DNA of 64,000 bases, taken from assembly GCF_905220975.1 (NCBI RefSeq), contig NZ_CAJNBK010000009.1:1-64000 (forward strand), given 5' to 3'. The notes beneath the pieces were generated by a model. That model saw only the letters and a program-made list of their open reading frames with translations, was not told where the DNA came from and did no database searches. The position numbers and the translations under genes were made by a program. Positions 60,167-64,000 of this stretch are shown one piece after another (the first letter of the stretch is position 1; each line of letters begins with the position of its first letter). This stretch comes from Paraburkholderia haematera (GTDB taxonomy: Bacteria; Pseudomonadota; Gammaproteobacteria; Burkholderiales; Burkholderiaceae).

Positions 60167-61205
60167 TCATTTTTCTCGTGTCCAAAGGATAGCGTGCGAC
60201 GTGGAGTTACCCGCGATCTGGCCGCTCTCGGTGATCCCGACAGCTTCGCTGAAGTTGTCCCCGGGGAGCGTGCCCAGGTCGGTCATCAGCCCGTGCTCAA
60301 ACAGAAAGGCGTGCGGCAAGTACGGGTTGGTTCCGGGATCCGACTCGCCGACCACCTGGCCGCGATTGTTAATCCCAAAAGCGTTACTGTCGTTGCGACC
60401 GGGAATCGTGCCAAGGTCAGTCATCACCCCGTTTTCAAACAGAAAGCCGTGCACGTCCCCGCTTGCGGTAGACGATATGCCGATCACCTGGCCGCGATTG
60501 TTGATCGCCTGAGCATGGCTGTTGCCGTTGCTGCCCTGGAGCGTGCCCAGGTCGGTCATCACCCCGTGTTCATACAGAAAGGCGTGCGCGTACCCGCCTG
60601 CGATGGACGAATAGCCGACCACCTGGCCGCGATTGTTGATCCCCAAGGCTCCGCTATCGCTGCCACCGGGGAGCGTGCCCAGGTCTGTCACCACCCCGTT
60701 TTCAAACAGAGCAGCGTGAACGTACCCGCGTAGGTTGGACGCTAAACCAACCGCCTGGCCGCGCTCGTTGATCCCGGCACCTCCGCTGAAGTTGCCGCCG
60801 GGGAGCGTACCCAGGTCGGTCATCACCCCGTGATCGAACAGAAAGGCGTGCGAGTTCCCGCGTGCGGTGCTAGAGGAACCGACCACCTGACCGCGATTGT
60901 TGACCGCGGTAGCTGTGCTATCGCTGCCACCGGGAAACGTGCCCAGGTCTGTCACCCCCCCCTTTTTCAAACAGACAAGCGTGCGTGTTCCCGCCCGCGG
61001 TGATCGAATAGCCGACCACCTGGCCGCGCTCGTTGATCCCGAGAGCGTTGCTGTAGTTAGAGCCACCGGGGAGCGCGCCGAGATCCCTGATGATGAAACT
61101 TTGGCCTGCGGCAGGCTGGAATGCGGCGACAGCGAGCAGGGTGAAAACAATCAGGGCGCGGCGAACATAGTGCACACTGCTAACTACCTTGAATGCGGAT
61201 TGCAT
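60167..61205 (-). pseudogene. Secreted HAF-repeat protein, frame broken at a G8 tract
   Basis: From ATG 61205 a signal peptide (RRALIVFTLLAVAAFQPAAG) and the first HAF repeat (IIRDLGALPGGSNYSNALGI) are read. Then the minus-strand tract of eight G at 60962-60955 shifts the frame and the protein stops at 60918. Six more repeats follow in the other frame to 60167 (unit pattern TDLGTLPGG-N-INNRGQVVG-HAFLFE-G). With seven G the frames join as FEKGGVTDLG and give one protein of about 345 residues with seven repeats. HAF proteins are extracellular autotransporter-like or surface proteins of unknown role. Either a phase-variable gene or a sequence error. Confidence 0.75.
60955..60962 (-). repeat. G8 homopolymer tract (C8 on plus) inside the HAF gene
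   Basis: Eight consecutive C on the plus strand, followed directly by five T. The equivalent place in other repeats of the gene reads CACCCCGTTTTC. Such tracts are prone to slipped-strand changes and to base-calling errors. Confidence 0.8.
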
Positions 61206-62708
61206 AGCAAACCCCTTTCCTGAGCCGTAACCTGGATCGCGATCGGCCACCTGGCCGTAAGCGCGCCGAATGCATTTTGACAAAGACGTAGCCAATTAGA
61301 GAGGTGCAGCGCTATTTCGGAATCCATGAGAATCGTGGATAGGGGCGTTGCGGCATGCACTGCAGGGCGACCACACAAAGCGATCATAACCATCCAGGAG
61401 CATGGTCTATTGCCGTTTCAACCAAAGTGGGCTCTCACAAGCAAAGAGAGACCAAGGACAGACAGGCACCAGACGCCTGCTAAAGCCGGCTGAACTTTGA
61501 ATGACTCACTACGGGGCAGCCAGAGGCATATGCACCAACATCGACATAAACGTCGGCACGACTTCGATTCATGTGTGGCACAACGGGGTACAACTTGCGT
61601 CTCGATTTAGGCGCAGATCGATAGAAAGTCGAGTTTTTTGTAGATAAAAAATCCGCATATAAATGCCGTTCGTGCAACTGCATCAGGACAAATTGCGCTG
61701 GGTTGCATCGGAAAGCCGACATGATTAGTTCGGATTGCTGATCGGCACAACCCAGACGTGAGGTTGATCCACCATTGATCACCGTGATCAATGACGAGAT
61801 TACCCATTATCCGCTTGCCGTGTTGGAGATTAGAAGATGTGTGCAGATAGAAGGTACCGACCACTCTAGTCTATGGAGTGCCTTTATTCAACTTATTAAA
61901 TAGCGAGGCAAATTAATGACAATGCAAAATTGCGATGACTTGCCTTTGCTCGATAGCGGACTAAACGATCGCTCGGGTTTGAGCGCTCGACCCGCTGGAC
62001 CTCTTACGCTGAATGCGCGAAAGTCAGCAGCAAGGCGCGCCAAGTAGCGAATCCGGCATGGCACCGACGGAGACAAAAGAACCTGATCAGGTTCCGGCAT
62101 CTGCGGCCCCCGCGACCGGCCAATGTGGCACGCGAGTCACCGACAGCTTCGGCAGGCAGCAGAAGGAGTAGAAGCGTCGACCGGTTGAATCCAAGGCCGC
62201 GTGCTGCCGATCGTCGAGAGGCAGGGTGCGGCCATGAAGCTTCATTCGCCCGTCGCGCCGCTCCCACGTTGAGAAGTCGGCGGTATTCGCTTATTCGCCC
62301 CCCCGATCATGGACGGTCTTTATATAGTAGTGCAGAAAAAAACCGAATGCGTGGTCGAAATATTTAATAACGATAAAGACATGTGAAAGCACGGTGCCGA
62401 TTCCCGTGAAGGGACGAGACAACGGCAATGAACAATGATGCGCTCATGGCCTTTGCTGCGTACGGCTTATGGTAGTCCAGTCCAGCGCCATGGGCGAATT
62501 ATGCGATGTGAATCGCAGTGAAAGTAATTCGTTAGAAAATTCACACGCCATCGACTTTTTTTTGTCCCTGAATTGTCATTGCCTCCCTATAATTTCTCCT
62601 CGTCGTAACGCTTTGTAAGAGAGGCAGCGTCTCCACATATGGAGCTGCCCGTCGTTTCCACGCGCCACATTACCGATTGCTCGTCCGAGTAACGTCATGG
62701 AGGCGTTC
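61206..62708. other. Long gene-poor region
   Basis: About 1.5 kb without a supported gene. The part 61600-61920 is clearly AT-richer than the rest of the window. A 43-codon frame at 61916-62047 (plus) has GAGG upstream but no family. Minus-strand frames at 62004-62267 are short and Arg/Leu-rich and look like repeated intergenic DNA. A TATAAT at 62588-62593 is a possible -10 element for the phosphoesterase gene, although the nearest TTTGTC lies 21 bases upstream. Confidence 0.45.
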
Positions 62709-64000
62709 GTGAAGAAAATTGTCAATGTAATTAGTACCCCCGCATTTAGAGGCGGCCTGCTTTGCAGCGCCGTTGCCTTCGCGCTTGCCTCAGCTATCTG
62801 GCCGGCAGTCGCGCAAAGCCAGCAGCAGGCCGCCGCGGTGAACACCGCGTCGCCGATCAAGCATGTCATCGTGGTGGTCGGCGAGAACCGTACGTTCGAT
62901 CACGTATTCGGCGCTTACACGCCGCGCCAGGGGCAGACGGTGGCGAACCTGCTGTCGAAGGGCATCATCACGGCCGACGGCCGCCCAGGCCCTAACTTCG
63001 CGCTAGCCACGCAATACACGGCCAGCGCCACGGACCCGAAGCGCTTCGATATGGCGCCAGGCGGCAAACAGCCCTATACGGTGCTCCCGGCACCGAATAC
63101 CGGCGGTACGACAAGCACGCCTAGCGATACCAATCCGCCGCCGTTCGCGACGCTCGCCGCGGCTCAGGCCGCCGAGGGCGCCATGATTGAGCCTTGGGAT
63201 GTCGTGCACCTGACTACCGGGGCGAGCGGCGTTCCGCAGCATAGCGTCGATACGCGCTTCGGTTCGAACACGTATAACCTGCCGAATGGACCGTATCAGA
63301 TCTCGCGCGTCGGGCCTGACTATGATCAGTACATCAACAGCCCGGTGCACCGCTTCTACCAGAATTGGCAACAGGCCGATTGCAGCCTCGATCACGCCAC
63401 GCTCGATAATCCGAGCGGTTGCCAGATGGATCTATTCGCATGGGTCGAGACCTCGATTGGCGCCGGTTCGAACGGCAAGCCGCAGCCCGCGAATTTCAAC
63501 GACGAGACCACCGGCGAAGGCGCAACCGCGCTCGGCTATTACAACGTGAATACAGGCGACATGCCGTACTTCACGCATCTTGCGCGCCAATTCACGATTA
63601 GCGACAACTATCACCAGCCGGTGATGGGCGGCACGGGCGCAAACAGCATCATGATCGGCACGGCTGACGCGCTCTACTACACGGACGGCAACGGCAATGC
63701 CGCGAAACCGCCTGCCGATCAGATCGAGAATCCGCTGCCGCAGCAGGGCACCAACAACTACTACACACAGGACGGCTATTCGGGCGGCACGTATACCAAC
63801 TGCTCGGACAGTCATCAGCCCGGCGCCGGCACGCTGCGCCACTATCTGGACCGCTTGCCGTACAAGCCGGACGCGAAGTGCGAGCCGAACACGTATTACC
63901 TGCTGAACAACTACAACCCCGGCTACAACGGGGACGGCACGGTGAATACAAGCACGTTCACGATCCCGCCGTCGCCGGTGCGCACGATCGCCGACACGCT
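62709..64000 (+). CDS. Secreted phosphoesterase family protein (3' end outside window)
   Basis: The frame runs off the right edge after about 430 codons. A signal peptide (GGLLCSAVAFALASAIWPAVAQ) is followed by the phosphoesterase (PF04185; phospholipase C/acid phosphatase) start KHVIVVVGENRTFDHVFGAY, with the metal-binding Glu-Asn. NDETTGEGATALGYYN and FTISDNYHQPVMGGTGANS follow as in phospholipase C-like enzymes. I choose GTG 62709 because GGAGG (62699-62703) lies five bases upstream; ATG 62697 would start inside that motif. It should cleave a phosphate ester outside the inner membrane; substrate unknown. Confidence 0.88.
   Translation, partial: MKKIVNVISTPAFRGGLLCSAVAFALASAIWPAVAQSQQQAAAVNTASPIKHVIVVVGENRTFDHVFGAYTPRQGQTVANLLSKGIITADGRPGPNFALATQYTASATDPKRFDMAPGGKQPYTVLPAPNTGGTTSTPSDTNPPPFATLAAAQAAEGAMIEPWDVVHLTTGASGVPQHSVDTRFGSNTYNLPNGPYQISRVGPDYDQYINSPVHRFYQNWQQADCSLDHATLDNPSGCQMDLFAWVETSIGAGSNGKPQPANFNDETTGEGATALGYYNVNTGDMPYFTHLARQFTISDNYHQPVMGGTGANSIMIGTADALYYTDGNGNAAKPPADQIENPLPQQGTNNYYTQDGYSGGTYTNCSDSHQPGAGTLRHYLDRLPYKPDAKCEPNTYYLLNNYNPGYNGDGTVNTSTFTIPPSPVRTIADT

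Noticed and set aside
61916..62047. 43-codon plus frame with GAGG upstream
   Set aside because: No family and no conserved features; kept only as a remark in the gene-poor region entry.

Overview
The window is GC-rich DNA with dense, often overlapping genes. A Burkholderia-type tad pilus locus, ECF sigma and YciI pair, UPF0182 protein, uronate dehydrogenase and LacI set, and HAF-repeat protein point to a beta-proteobacterium of the Burkholderiales, most likely Paraburkholderia or a close relative. This is inferred from gene content only. No rRNA, tRNA, CRISPR array or replication origin was seen.

Layout. 1-0.5 kb: 3' end of a DUF2182 membrane protein. 1.1-11.9 kb (minus): a complete tad/Flp pilus operon in the order flp, tadV, rcpC, rcpA, small lipoprotein, tadZ, tadA, tadB, tadC, tadD, tadE, tadG. 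12.5-18.5 kb: DUF1488 protein, a GH28 polygalacturonase lipoprotein with a promoter and two-operator control region, and a UPF0182 membrane protein. 18.7-25.4 kb: Tat-exported metallo-beta-lactamase-fold enzyme, CobW-type GTPase, tautomerase-like protein, DUF899 protein, isochorismatase-like protein, and a translationally coupled DUF1326, DUF2182 and EamA set. 25.4-29.8 kb: small redox enzymes facing their own LysR regulators, including a glutathione S-transferase fused to an SDR stub. 30-36.7 kb: RlpA-like lipoprotein, secreted propeller, LprI-like protein, a frameshifted membrane protein and a methyltransferase. 37-42.9 kb: a LacI-controlled uronate module (secreted lipoprotein of unknown enzymatic class, hexuronate-type MFS porter, LacI repressor, uronate dehydrogenase) with four matching operator-like palindromes. 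43.3-51.7 kb: phosphodiesterase, nitrilase, nucleotidyltransferase, two DUF1254/DUF1214 proteins and an AraC regulator. 52-57.8 kb: small lipoprotein, PAP2 phosphatase, YciI (DGPF) plus ECF42-type sigma factor, and a ubiquitin-fold MoaD/ThiS-like protein beside a BNR-type propeller. 58.1-59.9 kb: a group II intron with a damaged maturase. 60.2-61.2 kb: a HAF-repeat secreted protein broken by one extra G in a G8 tract. 61.2-62.7 kb: sparse, partly AT-rich DNA. 62.7 kb to the end: the start of a secreted phosphoesterase.

How it works together. The GH28 enzyme, the 37-39 kb lipoprotein, the MFS porter and uronate dehydrogenase read as a plant cell-wall (pectin or glucuronate polymer) route from outer-surface cleavage to uptake and oxidation of uronic acid. 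Two different operator types imply two regulators. The tad pilus would give surface attachment. Several relics (AraC N-domain, propeller C-terminus, secreted-protein fragment, SDR-GST scar, maturase deletion) show that the gene-poor joints between modules are decaying.

Best candidate for something not yet described: the 37-39 kb lipoprotein. It matches no family I can name, but it sits under the same operators as hexuronate uptake and oxidation.
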